A stretch of DNA of 64,000 nucleotides from Sinomonas sp. ASV322 (GTDB lineage: Bacteria; Actinomycetota; Actinomycetes; Actinomycetales; Micrococcaceae), in the NCBI RefSeq assembly GCF_030908245.1, contig NZ_JAVFJJ010000007.1, positions 147,645-211,644 of the forward strand, read 5' to 3'. Of the stretch, positions 40,461-49,829 are shown in pieces. The notes below the pieces were generated by a model, which saw only the letters and a list, made by a program, of their open reading frames with translations, made no database searches and had not been told where the DNA came from. A program made the position numbers and the translations under genes. Position 1 is the stretch's first letter; every line of letters begins with the position of its first letter.

Positions 40461-41714
40461 TCATCGTGTCGTCGAGTCCTCGGGGTGCCGCGCACTCGCG
40501 ACGACGAGGGAGACGTTCTGCCCGCCGAAGCCGAAGGAGTTGCTGAGCACGGCCTGTTGAGGGAGGTTGCGTCGTTGGGTCGCGACGTCGAGGCCGATGT
40601 CCGGATCGACGTCGGCCGCGGTGAGGTTGCGGGTCGGCGGAACGACACCGTGTTTGACACTAAGGACCGCAATGAGGGCCTCGATCGCCCCCGCAGCCCC
40701 GAAGAGATGGCCGAGCGCGGCCTTGGGCGCGGTCACGGTCGCGTGGCCGAAGACTTCCCTGATCGCGCGCGACTCGGCCGCGTCTCCTACGGGCGTCCCG
40801 GTGGCATGGGCATTGATGTGGCTGATCTGGTCGGGCGCAAGTCCGGCTTGCGCGAGCGCCTTCCGCATCGCCGAGATCTGACCGCTGCCATCCGGAGCGG
40901 GGGCAGTGATGTGGTGCGCGTCGGCCGCGATGCCGGCTCCGGCCAGTACTGCGTGGACCCGTGCGCCGCGCGCAGCGGCGTGTTCCGCGCTCTCGAGCAC
41001 CAAGACCGCGGCGCCTTCTGCGAGGACGAATCCGCTGCGGTCCGCGGCGAACGGTCGTGACGCCGAGGCCGGCTCGGCGGTGTGTCGGGACAGCGCCTGG
41101 GTCTGCTTGAAGCCGGCGACGGTGATCGGGCTGATCGCAGCCTCTGTTCCGCCAGCAATGACCACGTCTGCCTCGCCAGCGCGGATGAGTCTGGCCCCCA
41201 TCGCGATCGCCTCGGCGCCGGAGGAGCAGGCGGAGACGGGCGTGTAGACCCCGGCCCGCGCGTCATACTCAATGCTGATCAGCGCGGCGGCGGCGTTGGG
41301 CATGAGCATCGGGACGGTTCGTGGCGAGACGCGTCGGGCACCGGAGCGCTCAAGAACGTCGTCTTCCTTCAAGAGGGTCTGTACGCCGCCGATTCCGGTG
41401 CCGATCGCCGAGGCGAGTCGCTCCGGGTCGATCTCAGGGGCACCGGCGTCAGCCCATGCCTCGGCCGCCGCGACAAGAGCCGCCTGCTGCGAGCGGTCCA
41501 GGCGCCTGGCCTGGGCCGGGGACAGCCGCTCGGCCGGGTCGATCGCCATGGTCCCTGCCACGGTGCCGGCGAGTTCGCCGTCCTCATGCCCGGGCAGGAC
41601 GTTGCCCCGGATGCCGGACTCGCCAGCCAACAGGGCTTCCCAGGTCGATCTGACGTCGCCTCCGAGCGGCGTGATCGCGCCAAGCCCGGTCACGACAACC
41701 TCATTCCCGCGCAT
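40461..41714 (-). CDS. Beta-ketoacyl-ACP synthase II (FabF family)
   Basis: 417 residues from the ATG at 41714. The condensing-enzyme triad is intact: nucleophile Cys in SACSSG (near 160), His in NAHATGTPVGD and His in ALGHLFGAAG. It elongates an acyl-ACP with malonyl-ACP. It stands alone, without acyl carrier protein or other fab genes. It is divergent from a TetR gene with two perfect operators between them. This suggests an inducible, specialised synthase rather than the housekeeping FabF. Confidence 0.9.
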   Translation of the reverse strand: MRGNEVVVTGLGAITPLGGDVRSTWEALLAGESGIRGNVLPGHEDGELAGTVAGTMAIDPAERLSPAQARRLDRSQQAALVAAAEAWADAGAPEIDPERLASAIGTGIGGVQTLLKEDDVLERSGARRVSPRTVPMLMPNAAAALISIEYDARAGVYTPVSACSSGAEAIAMGARLIRAGEADVVIAGGTEAAISPITVAGFKQTQALSRHTAEPASASRPFAADRSGFVLAEGAAVLVLESAEHAAARGARVHAVLAGAGIAADAHHITAPAPDGSGQISAMRKALAQAGLAPDQISHINAHATGTPVGDAAESRAIREVFGHATVTAPKAALGHLFGAAGAIEALIAVLSVKHGVVPPTRNLTAADVDPDIGLDVATQRRNLPQQAVLSNSFGFGGQNVSLVVASARHPEDSTTR

Positions 41715-41732
41715 CCCCGTCAACCGCCTCTC

Positions 41733-41747
41733 TTGTATGACATACAA
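41733..41747. promoter_or_regulatory. TetR operator A in the KAS II/TetR gap
   Basis: TTGTATGACATACAA is a perfect 15-bp palindrome, 18 bp from the synthase start. An almost identical copy lies 27 bp away. Confidence 0.8.
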
Positions 41748-41759
41748 CTGTCCCTACTT

Positions 41760-41774
41760 TTGTATCACATACAA
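41760..41774. promoter_or_regulatory. TetR operator B in the KAS II/TetR gap
   Basis: TTGTATCACATACAA, the second palindrome, 7 bp before the TetR GTG start. Both arms are perfect (TTGTAT/ATACAA). Binding here would also silence the regulator itself. Confidence 0.8.
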
Positions 41775-41781
41775 TTGGGGG

Positions 41782-42393
41782 GTGGCTAAGCGAACCGAAC
41801 CCGAGACGCAGACCTCGACGCTCGAACGCGGCCGCGCGACGCGCAGGCGGCTCATCGAGACCACGGCGCGACTCGGCAAAGAGCGTCATGGAGCCCAGCT
41901 GAGCGTCGCGGAGATTGCGGACGCGGCCGGGGTGTTCCCCAACCAGATCACCTACTACTTCGGCTCCAAGGACTCTCTGCTCGTGCATGCCGCTTTCCTT
42001 GGCCTGCTGCACGACACTCGGCGGATCGAGCGGATCGGACGCCAGGCCCCCGACGCGGCGACCTTCCGGCGCAACATCGCCCGCGCGGTCCTCGCCCTGC
42101 CGTCGCTCCCCTCGGTCGCGGGAGCCCTCGCGACCGGAATCGCCAAAGCCGAACTCGCCCCCGTGGTCGATCAGCACCTCCACCTGCTGTTCCGCCAGTC
42201 GGAGCGCTTCGTGAGCCGGCTCATCGATAGCCGGGGCTGGAGCCTCGGGAGGCCCGTCGATGTCGAAGCCAGGACATTCTGGAGCGCGGCGCTCGGCGCC
42301 GCACTCCTCGCACGCGCAGGGGTGCACGGCACCGGAGCAGACCTCGACCTCGCCGGGACGTTGACGGTCCACGACGAGGTCGACACCGTCTGA
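41782..42393 (+). CDS. TetR family regulator of the adjacent KAS II gene
   Basis: 203 residues from a GTG at 41782; the longer frame would run through the operators. HTH at about 22-68, with SVAEIADAAGVFPNQITYYFGSKDSLLVHA. The C-terminal half is helical. The paired TTGTAT palindromes in the gap are its obvious binding sites, so it likely represses both genes. The inducer may be a fatty acid or acyl-CoA, by analogy with other lipid-gene TetR proteins. Confidence 0.9.
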   Translation: MAKRTEPETQTSTLERGRATRRRLIETTARLGKERHGAQLSVAEIADAAGVFPNQITYYFGSKDSLLVHAAFLGLLHDTRRIERIGRQAPDAATFRRNIARAVLALPSLPSVAGALATGIAKAELAPVVDQHLHLLFRQSERFVSRLIDSRGWSLGRPVDVEARTFWSAALGAALLARAGVHGTGADLDLAGTLTVHDEVDTV

Positions 42394-42481
42394 GTCGCAG
42401 TTCGCCCCTTTTGCAACAGCAAGCCGCGCCATCCGGCTCAGTCTGGCGAAGCGCGCCAGGCAACGGACGATCATTTTGGTC

Positions 42482-42499
42482 TTGACAAAAAGATTTGTC
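42482..42499 (+). promoter_or_regulatory. -35-like TTGACA with overlapping GACAAA-N4-TTTGTC dyad
   Basis: TTGACA at 42482 overlaps a perfect dyad at 42484-42499, 18 bp before the ArsR-type gene start. The dyad is well placed for autoregulation. A matching -10 at normal spacing is not clear. Confidence 0.5.
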
Positions 42500-42517
42500 G
42501 GTAGTCATGCTGGAGGC

Positions 42518-43138
42518 ATGCAAGACGTCGTCGTGATCGAAGATGCGGCCGCAGCCGCCGCGAGCCTCGACCCGCTCCGGGCGAGGCTCCTGCGGGAGCT
42601 CGCAACGCCGTCGTCCGCGTCTGGACTCGCCGCCAAGGTGGGCCTGCCCCGGCAGAAGGTCAACTACCACCTGCGTTCCCTCGAGGAGCACGGGCTCGTC
42701 GAACTCGTCGAGGAGCGCCGCAAGGGCAACGTCATGGAACGGGTCGTCCAGGCAACGGCCGCCGCGTACGTCATCTCTCCGGTGGCGCTCGCTGCCGTGC
42801 AGCCCGACCCCGGGCGCTTTCGGGATCGCTTCAGCGCCTACTGGCTCTTGGCCCTCGCGTCGCGGATGGTCCAAGAGGTCGGGCGGCTGCTCGTGGGCGC
42901 GACGGCAGAGAAGCGGCAGCTTGCAACTTTCGCGATCGACGGCGAAATCACCTTTGCGTCCGCGGCCGCCCGGGCTGCGTTCGCGGAAGAGCTCGGAGCA
43001 GAAGTGGCGCGCCTCGCCACGAAGTACCACGACGCCGCGTCACCGGGCGGGCGCAAGCACCGGCTCGTCGTCGCGCTCCACCCAAGCCTCAAAGAATCGA
43101 CCGACAACGCAGCACCGAACGAGGAGATCCAGCCATGA
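42518..43138 (+). CDS. ArsR-type winged-helix regulator
   Basis: 206 residues from the ATG at 42518. A winged helix (about 14-75) with LRARLLRELATPSSASGLAAKVGLPRQKVNYHLRSLEEHGLVEL. The remainder is a helical domain without metal-binding cysteines. It overlaps the SRPBCC gene by 4 bp (ATGA); such ArsR-SRPBCC pairs are common in actinobacteria and are usually autoregulated. Confidence 0.85.
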   Translation: MQDVVVIEDAAAAAASLDPLRARLLRELATPSSASGLAAKVGLPRQKVNYHLRSLEEHGLVELVEERRKGNVMERVVQATAAAYVISPVALAAVQPDPGRFRDRFSAYWLLALASRMVQEVGRLLVGATAEKRQLATFAIDGEITFASAAARAAFAEELGAEVARLATKYHDAASPGGRKHRLVVALHPSLKESTDNAAPNEEIQP

Positions 43139-43842
43139 GCCACGAATTCGAAATCGTCCAGGACGTCGTCATCAAGGCCACGCCCGAGCAGATCTGGAAG
43201 GCCGTCACGGACGACACGCCCGCGTGGATGTTCCCGACGGCGCAGTGGCCGGCCGTCCGGACCGTCGACGAGTACCCGACCCACCTCGTGACCCGCATGG
43301 AAGGCCCCGACGGGTGGTACAACCAGCTCGAGCACGTGCTCACGCCCGGCCCCGACGGCACGCGCCTCCACTATGTCCACTCGGGCGTCATGACTGATGA
43401 CTGGGAACAGCAGTACGACGGCGCCGCGAACCACACCGTCTTCTACCTCCACACGCTCGGCGAGTACCTCGCTCACTTCGATGGGCGCCCTGTGGCGTTC
43501 AGCGACGTGCGCGGGCCCGATGCGTCGGAAGCCTCCGATGCGTTCGAGAAGTTCGTCGCCTACCTCGGGCTTGAGGGTGCTTCAGCCGGCGACGTGCGTG
43601 CGCTCGAGCTGCCCGGCCTGGGCCGGGTGGAGGCGACCGTCGATTTCCGCAACGCCAACTTCCTCGGCCTGCGGACCCGGGATGCCCTTGTGCGGGTGTT
43701 TGGCCGGAACGCGTTCGGCGATCGCGTGGGCCTTACGGTCCACGACTTCTCGGTCGACGCCGCAACGCCGGACGAGCGGGACGCGCGGGGCGAGGCCAAC
43801 ACCGAGGCCTGGACCGAGTGGCTCGCGGGCGTCTACGCGTAG
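43135..43842 (+). CDS. SRPBCC (Aha1/START-like) domain protein
   Basis: 235 residues. The SRPBCC fold (about 1-125) begins FEIVQDVVIKATPEQIWKAV, typical of Aha1-like proteins that bind hydrophobic ligands. A second half (about 130-235) is less conserved. Translationally coupled to the ArsR-type regulator; the ligand is unknown. Confidence 0.85.
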   Translation: MSHEFEIVQDVVIKATPEQIWKAVTDDTPAWMFPTAQWPAVRTVDEYPTHLVTRMEGPDGWYNQLEHVLTPGPDGTRLHYVHSGVMTDDWEQQYDGAANHTVFYLHTLGEYLAHFDGRPVAFSDVRGPDASEASDAFEKFVAYLGLEGASAGDVRALELPGLGRVEATVDFRNANFLGLRTRDALVRVFGRNAFGDRVGLTVHDFSVDAATPDERDARGEANTEAWTEWLAGVYA

Positions 43843-43853
43843 TTCTCGCTCGG

Positions 43854-43908
43854 AATTGTTGGATTATGCCGGGTTGCGGCAGTCGCAACCCGGCATTTCC
43901 CAACAATT
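43854..43908. repeat. Inverted repeat with 25-bp arms
   Basis: Arms 43854-43878 and 43884-43908 pair at 22 of 25 positions (a 3-base bulge in the middle) around a 5-base loop. It begins 11 bp after the SRPBCC stop, before the convergent glycosylase gene. Likely transcription stop and one of the window's palindrome set. Confidence 0.85.
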
Positions 43909-43947
43909 GCGGGTCTCGAGCGGGGTCTCGAGCGCGCCAGGAGCGCG

Positions 43948-44775
43948 TCACGAGCGCGGCTGGCAGCTCGGGCAATAGTAGATGTCCCGCTCGCGCTGTT
44001 CGACCGGCCACGTATCGGGCCCCGACTCGGCGGGCTCTCCGAGTGTCGCGTGCTCGATGCGCGTGCGGCACCGGCGGCACGGCTGGCCGGCCCTGCCGTA
44101 CACCCATGAGTCGCCGCGCGGCCCGTAGCCGCCTGTCGTGTTGCGCGCGGCGCGCGAGCGGTTGACGTCGAGCAGCCGATGGGCCATCGCGACGAGGCCC
44201 GGGAGGTCCTTGACCGCGGAGACCGGCGCGGCCGGGTGGATGCGGGCAAGGAAGCACAGCTCGTTGCGGTAGATGTTCCCGATCCCGGCGAGATTCCGCT
44301 GATCGAGGAGCGCGAGGCCGATCGCCCGGCCGGGGCGGGAGCGGAGGTTGGCCTCGGCGAGATCGGAGTTCCAATCAGCCCCGAGGAGATCCGGTCCGAG
44401 GTGGCCGACGACGAGCCCTTCGTCCGCGGTGGGGATGACCTCGAGGATGCCGAGGGAGAAGCCGACCGCGCTCACACCGTCCTCGGCCCTGAGCACTACG
44501 CGGGCGGTGTGGGCGGGTTTGCGCCACCGATCCGTCGGCCCGTAGACCTGCCAGCTTCCCTCCATCATGAGGTGCGAGTGGATGCTGAGGGGTTCGGGTG
44601 CCGCGAGGCGGTGCAGGAGGTGCTTCCCGCGGGAGACGACCTCGAGGACGGTCCACCCCGCGAGGTCGAGGGTCGCGAGTGCGGGGACACGGAAGTCGCT
44701 CGCGGCGAGCCGCTTTCCCGCGAGGCCGGAGTGCACACGGGCGGCCGTCTGCCAGACGCTGTCCCCTTCAGGCAC
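43948..44775 (-). CDS. Fpg/Nei family DNA glycosylase (endonuclease VIII-like)
   Basis: 275 residues. The N-terminal MPEGD places it in the Nei branch (Pro2 nucleophile, Glu3). A Lys in SRGKHLLHRL matches the conserved beta-strand lysine. The helix-two-turn-helix region reads LAGIGNIYRNELCFLA. A C-terminal zinc finger is complete (CRRCRT...YYCPSC). It removes oxidised bases and nicks the strand. Lhr lies just upstream on the same strand, separated by 23 bp. Confidence 0.93.
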   Translation of the reverse strand: MPEGDSVWQTAARVHSGLAGKRLAASDFRVPALATLDLAGWTVLEVVSRGKHLLHRLAAPEPLSIHSHLMMEGSWQVYGPTDRWRKPAHTARVVLRAEDGVSAVGFSLGILEVIPTADEGLVVGHLGPDLLGADWNSDLAEANLRSRPGRAIGLALLDQRNLAGIGNIYRNELCFLARIHPAAPVSAVKDLPGLVAMAHRLLDVNRSRAARNTTGGYGPRGDSWVYGRAGQPCRRCRTRIEHATLGEPAESGPDTWPVEQRERDIYYCPSCQPRS

Positions 44776-44798
44776 GCGATTCCCCGGCCGCGGTCATC

Positions 44799-47700
44799 TC
44801 AGGCACGAATCCGGATTCCGCGCGGCGTCGAGTAGGCGCCGGCCGCGGTGAGAGCGTGGGCGAGCGGCGTGTCGAGGAGGTCGCGGCCGTTGACCTTTTC
44901 CATGACGAGCTTGTCGACCGCGCCCGAGCGGACGACGCCGACGAGGGCCGCCGCCGCGGGTTCGAGCAGGCCCGGGTCGTCGGCGAAGGCGAGCAGCGTC
45001 TTGCCTCCGCGTTCGACGTAGAGGATGAGCGCGCCGTCGACCGTCACGACCAGCGCGCCCGCCTTCCGGCCCGGCCGGTGGCCCGTCGCGGCGCCCGAGA
45101 CCTCGGGCCACGCGAGTGCGGCGCCGTAGGGGTTGGCGGGGTCGGTCGCCGCGAGCGCGAGCCCCGCGCGGGGCGCTGCGGAGCCGCCGGGGGTGCCCGC
45201 CTCGGGGGTGGGGTCGGCGTCGTCCTTCGCAAACGAGCGCAGGCGGTCCACGGTCGCGGGGACGGCGAACTGGGCGGCGCCGAGCCGGTCGACGAAGTAG
45301 CCGCGCCGGCACTTCCCGGCCTCTTCGAGCCGGGAGAGCACCTTGTAGAGGAGCCCAAACCCGCCCGGGACCTCCTCGGCCATGACGGATCCGCGGGTGA
45401 GGACCCCGTAGCGGTCCATGAGGAGCTCTGCGAGGGCGTGCGCCTTGATGGTCGGATCGAGGTCGACGCGCGGAACCGCCGACCAGCGCCCCCCAACCAT
45501 GGGCGGCGCAGCGGCCGACGGCGCGTCGAACCCGTGGCCCGCGACGGCACCGAGATGTCCCATGCCTCCCATCGAGGCGAGCCGGCCGCCGCGCAGCGCG
45601 TGAGGCGCGCGGTAGGAGCGCGCACTGTACGAGCGCGTGCGCGGGGTACGGGCGGCCTGTCGGTGGGCCGTGTGCCCGGCGTCAAGCATCGCGCGGACGG
45701 GTGCGAACGTATCGCCGGTCACGCGCCCGGCCCAGGCGAGGTCCCAGAGCGACGTGACGGCTTCCGCCTCGGTGAGCACCGTGTCCATTCCGCCCGCGGC
45801 CTCCGCGACCTGCCGGAAGAAATAGCCTCCGCCGCCCGCGAGGAACGCGAGGACGCGCTGCTGCGCGGCGTCGGGGGAGAACTCCTGGTCGGGCGCGAGC
45901 GTGAGCGCCGCGGTCTCCGCGAGGTGAAGGCTGATCCAGCCGTCGTTCCCGGGGAGGGACCCGGCGCCGGTCCAGAGGACCTCCCCGTTGGCCATGAGTT
46001 CGTCGAGGATCGCCGGCGCGTAGTCCGTGACCCGGCTCCGCAGGACGAGGGCCTCCCATGCGCTCGCGGGGATGGGCACGCCGGCAAGTTGGTCGACGAC
46101 GGTGAGGACGCCGTCGTGCCCCCTCAGGCCGTTCCGCGCGGCTCGCTTTTCGCCGGGGCCTTCGGCGGGGCTGACGTGCTGCCACGCCGCCAGGAAGCGC
46201 GCGAACGCGGGTTGGTCGACGGGCTCGACGTCGGCGCGGAGCGCGGCGAGCGAGCGGCGTCGGATCCTGCGCAGGACCTCGGCGTCGCACCATTCTCCGG
46301 GGCTCCCTGCTCCGAGCGCGGGAGCGTCCCCGCTCGCGGGACGGAACGTGCCTTGGATGACGCGCCCGTTCGCGGCGAGGCGCTTGAGGGTCGAATGGAC
46401 GACGGCGACGCCCAAGCCCAGACGGGCCGCTGCCTCCCCGGCCGTGAACGGCCCGTGCGTGCGCCCGTAGCGGCCGACGAGGTCGCCGAGGGGATCGACC
46501 ACGGGCTCGATGAAGGCCAGAGGAACCCCAATAGGGAGGGGAACCCCCAGGGCATCCCGCAACCGAGAGGCATCCTCGATGGCGGCGTAGCGCTCAGAGC
46601 TGGCGATAGAGACCACGAGGGCCCGCCTGCTGGCGACCAATTCCTCGAGCTGGGCGGTCGTCACGGCGAGGTGATCCCCGCCGTCGTCCGAGGAACGAAG
46701 CCGCTCCGCGACCTCGGCGGCAGACAGCGGCCCCAGAAGCCTGAGCAGGTCCGCCGCTCCTTCGAGTCCGGACAGCTTGCGGTCGTCGGCGAGCCGCTGC
46801 AGCTCGCGCTCGGTCTGCTCGATGATGCGCGCGTCGAGGAGCTCGCTCAGTTCGGCGCGGCCGAGGAGCTCGTTGAGCAGGGTCGAGTCGAGCGAGAGCG
46901 CAGCGGCGCGACGCTCTGCAAGCGGCGAATCGCCCTCGTAGAGGAACTGGGCCACGTACCCGAAGAGGAGCGAGCGCGCGAACGGCGAGGGCTGCTGCGT
47001 GGTGGTCTCCACGAGCCGGAGCTCGCGCCGCTGCACGGCGCGCGCGACGTCCTTGAGCGCCGGGAGGTCGTAGACGTCCTGGAGGCATTCGCGCACGGCC
47101 TCGAGGATGATCGGGAACTGCGGGAACTTCTTCGCGACGTCGAGCAGCTGCGACGCGCGCTGGCGCTGCTGCCAGAGCGGCTGGCGTTTGGCGGGGTTCT
47201 GCCGGGGGAGCAGGAGCGCGCGAGCTGCGCATTCGCGGAACCGCGCCGCGAACAGCGCGGAGCCGCCGACCTCGTCCGTGACGATGCCCTCGAGCTCGTC
47301 GGGCTCGAACACGAACAGCTCGGCTCCGGGCGGCTCGTCCTCCATCATGGGCACGCGCAGCACGATCCCGTCGTCGGCCGCCATCGCGGAGCCGTCGATC
47401 CCGTAGCGCTGGCTCAGCCGCTGCCCCACGGCGAGGGCCCACGGCGCGTGGACGGGCATGCCGAACGGGGAGTGGAGCACGACGCGCCAGTCGCCGAGCT
47501 CGTCCTGGAAGCGTTCGACGACGAGCGTCCGATCGCTCGGGACGACCTCCGTGGCCTGCTTCTGCTCGTCGAGGTACTGGAGCAGGTTCCCGGCGGCGAA
47601 CGGGTCCAGCCCGGCGGCTTCGATGCGCTCGAGCGCGCGCTCGCGGTCCGCGCCGGAGACCTCGCGCTGGAATGCCCCCAAGGCGCGGCCGAGCTCGACG

Positions 47701-49829
47701 GGCCGCCCCACGCCGTCGCCCTTCCAGAACGGGAGCTTGCCCGGCTGGCCGAACGCGGGGGAGACGAGCACGCGGTCGTGCGTGATGTCCTCGATCTTCC
47801 AGCTCGTCGCGCCGAGCGCGAAGACATCCCCGACGCGGGACTCGTAGACCATCTCCTCGTCGAGCTCCCCGACCCGCCGGCCTCCTCGGGCGGCCTGGGC
47901 CGCCGTCGTCCCTTCCGCCTCCGTGCCCACGATGTACACGCCGAACAGCCCGCGGTCCGGGATCGTGCCGCCCGACGTCACGGCGAGCCGCTGCGCTCCG
48001 GGCCGCCCCTCGATCGTGCCCTCGGTCCGGTCCCACACGATGCGCGGCCGCAGCTCGGCGAACTCGTCGCTCGGATACTTGCCGGAGAGGAGGTCGAGGG
48101 TTGCGTCGAAGGCCGAGCGAGGCAGCGTCGCGAACGGCGCGGAACGGCGGACGACGTCGAACCACTCCTCGACGTCGACCGGGCCAAGCGCGGTGGCCGC
48201 GACGGTCTGCTGAGCAAGGATGTCGAGCGGATTCGCGGGAATGTGCAGCGCCTCGATCTGTCCTGAGAGCATGCGTTCGACCGTGATCGCCGTGTGGACG
48301 AGGTCGGCGCGGTGCTTCGGGAACAGCACGCCCTGGCTCACCTCGCCAACCTGGTGGCCCGCGCGGCCCACGCGCTGAAGCCCGGACGCGACCGAGGGCG
48401 GCGACTCGACCTGGATCACGAGGTCCACGAGGCCCATGTCGATGCCGAGCTCGAGGCTGCTCGTCGCGACGACGCAACGCAGCCTGCCCGACTTGAGGTC
48501 GTCCTCGATCTGCGCCCGCTGCTCCTTCGACACGGAGCCGTGGTGAGCGCGCGCGAGCACGGGATCCGCGCCCGCCGTCTGCCCAGCCTGCGCCATCATC
48601 TCGGCCGGCGTGCGCGTGGGCGCCCGCGAGGCCCGTTCAGGGGTCACCTCCCGTGGGTCACGACCCACGGGAGGTGACCCCTGAACGCCGGAGGGCTCCG
48701 GAGCGACGGGTTCGTCCCACACGTTTGGCTGCATCCGTTCGGCGTAGATCTCGTTGAGGCGGCCCGTGAGTCGCTCGGCGAGACGGCGCGAGTTCGAGAA
48801 CACGATCGTGGAGCGGTTCGCGAGGATGAGATCGACGATCTTCTCTTCGACGTGGGGCCAGATCGACGCCTGTGGCTGCAGGCCGGACGCGGGCCCCATG
48901 TCGTGCGCGGCAGCCGCACCCTGGAGATCGCTCATGTCCTCGACGGGCACCGTGACCGTGAGTTCCCACGTCTTCGTCGCGGGTGGCGCGACAATCTCGC
49001 ACGGTGCCTGCCCCGCGAGGAACTGGGCCACGAGCTCGCGCGGCTCGACCGTGGCCGAGAGGCCAATGCGCTGCGCGGGCTTCGGCAGGAGCGCGTCGAG
49101 GCGCTCGAGCGAGACCGCGAGGTGCGCGCCGCGTTTCGTGCCGGCGACGGCATGCACCTCGTCGACGATGACGGTCTCGACCCCCATGAGCGTCTCGCGG
49201 GCCTGCGACGTGAGCATGAGGTAGAGCGACTCGGGTGTCGTGATGAGGATGTCCGGCGGGTTGCTCAGGAGCGCCCGTCGGTCCGACGCGGTCGTGTCGC
49301 CCGAGCGCACCCCGACGCTCACCTCGGGCACGGGCAGGCCGAGACGGCGGGCCGTCTGCGAGATGCCGATGAGCGGGGCACGCAGATTGCGCTCGACGTC
49401 CACGCCGAGAGCCTTGAGCGGGGAGATGTAGAGGATCTTCGTGAGGTTCTTGGGCGTACGACGGCGGGAGCCGCCCCGCGCGGTCCGGGCACCGCCGCCA
49501 ACGGCTTCCTGGGCCGCGACATCGGTGAGGCTCAGGCCCGGAAGCGCCCCGCCGTCGTCGTCCGTCCCGGAGGCCGGCGCTGAGGCGGCCGCCGCGCCGT
49601 CGTGCCGCATGAGCCGGTCGAGGGACCACAGGAACGCCGCGAGCGTCTTGCCCGAACCCGTCGGTGCGACGACGAGCGCGTGGCGGCCGGACGAGATCGC
49701 CTCCCACGCCCCGGCCTGGGCGGGGGTCGGTTCGCGGAATGCCCCGAGGAACCACTCTCGCGTCGCCACGCCGAAGCGCCCGAGGACCGCGCCCGCTTCG
49801 GGGGCGGCGGGGGCGTTGCGGGGCGTCAT
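44799..49829 (-). CDS. lhr: Lhr family ATP-dependent 3'-5' helicase
   Basis: 1676 residues, slightly longer than known Lhr proteins (about 1500). Helicase domain 1: PTGSGKT and VDEVHA. Domain 2: VFSNSRRLAERL, HHGSVSKEQRAQIE and GRAGHQVG. Then the Lhr winged-helix/beta-barrel core and a long C-terminal domain. Lhr unwinds RNA:DNA hybrids and is DNA-damage-linked in mycobacteria. Two low-complexity inserts are seen: one before NLTKILYISPLKAL, the other at about 381-399, encoded by a perfect DNA palindrome. The next gene on the strand is a Nei glycosylase, so a repair operon is likely. Confidence 0.95.
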   Translation of the reverse strand: MTPRNAPAAPEAGAVLGRFGVATREWFLGAFREPTPAQAGAWEAISSGRHALVVAPTGSGKTLAAFLWSLDRLMRHDGAAAASAPASGTDDDGGALPGLSLTDVAAQEAVGGGARTARGGSRRRTPKNLTKILYISPLKALGVDVERNLRAPLIGISQTARRLGLPVPEVSVGVRSGDTTASDRRALLSNPPDILITTPESLYLMLTSQARETLMGVETVIVDEVHAVAGTKRGAHLAVSLERLDALLPKPAQRIGLSATVEPRELVAQFLAGQAPCEIVAPPATKTWELTVTVPVEDMSDLQGAAAAHDMGPASGLQPQASIWPHVEEKIVDLILANRSTIVFSNSRRLAERLTGRLNEIYAERMQPNVWDEPVAPEPSGVQGSPPVGRDPREVTPERASRAPTRTPAEMMAQAGQTAGADPVLARAHHGSVSKEQRAQIEDDLKSGRLRCVVATSSLELGIDMGLVDLVIQVESPPSVASGLQRVGRAGHQVGEVSQGVLFPKHRADLVHTAITVERMLSGQIEALHIPANPLDILAQQTVAATALGPVDVEEWFDVVRRSAPFATLPRSAFDATLDLLSGKYPSDEFAELRPRIVWDRTEGTIEGRPGAQRLAVTSGGTIPDRGLFGVYIVGTEAEGTTAAQAARGGRRVGELDEEMVYESRVGDVFALGATSWKIEDITHDRVLVSPAFGQPGKLPFWKGDGVGRPVELGRALGAFQREVSGADRERALERIEAAGLDPFAAGNLLQYLDEQKQATEVVPSDRTLVVERFQDELGDWRVVLHSPFGMPVHAPWALAVGQRLSQRYGIDGSAMAADDGIVLRVPMMEDEPPGAELFVFEPDELEGIVTDEVGGSALFAARFRECAARALLLPRQNPAKRQPLWQQRQRASQLLDVAKKFPQFPIILEAVRECLQDVYDLPALKDVARAVQRRELRLVETTTQQPSPFARSLLFGYVAQFLYEGDSPLAERRAAALSLDSTLLNELLGRAELSELLDARIIEQTERELQRLADDRKLSGLEGAADLLRLLGPLSAAEVAERLRSSDDGGDHLAVTTAQLEELVASRRALVVSIASSERYAAIEDASRLRDALGVPLPIGVPLAFIEPVVDPLGDLVGRYGRTHGPFTAGEAAARLGLGVAVVHSTLKRLAANGRVIQGTFRPASGDAPALGAGSPGEWCDAEVLRRIRRRSLAALRADVEPVDQPAFARFLAAWQHVSPAEGPGEKRAARNGLRGHDGVLTVVDQLAGVPIPASAWEALVLRSRVTDYAPAILDELMANGEVLWTGAGSLPGNDGWISLHLAETAALTLAPDQEFSPDAAQQRVLAFLAGGGGYFFRQVAEAAGGMDTVLTEAEAVTSLWDLAWAGRVTGDTFAPVRAMLDAGHTAHRQAARTPRTRSYSARSYRAPHALRGGRLASMGGMGHLGAVAGHGFDAPSAAAPPMVGGRWSAVPRVDLDPTIKAHALAELLMDRYGVLTRGSVMAEEVPGGFGLLYKVLSRLEEAGKCRRGYFVDRLGAAQFAVPATVDRLRSFAKDDADPTPEAGTPGGSAAPRAGLALAATDPANPYGAALAWPEVSGAATGHRPGRKAGALVVTVDGALILYVERGGKTLLAFADDPGLLEPAAAALVGVVRSGAVDKLVMEKVNGRDLLDTPLAHALTAAGAYSTPRGIRIRA
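48634..48687. repeat. Perfect 25-bp inverted repeat inside lhr
   Basis: Arms 48634-48658 and 48663-48687 are exact reverse complements around a 4-base loop, inside the lhr reading frame and in phase with it. It encodes a short Pro/Arg-rich stretch between the two helicase lobes (about residues 381-399). Looks like an inserted palindromic element tolerated in a surface loop. Confidence 0.9.

Noticed and set aside
44598..48266. 1222-codon open frame on the plus strand
   Set aside because: Antisense to lhr. High-GC codon bias leaves the opposite strand open; the product shows no domain and is skewed to Arg, Glu and Gly.
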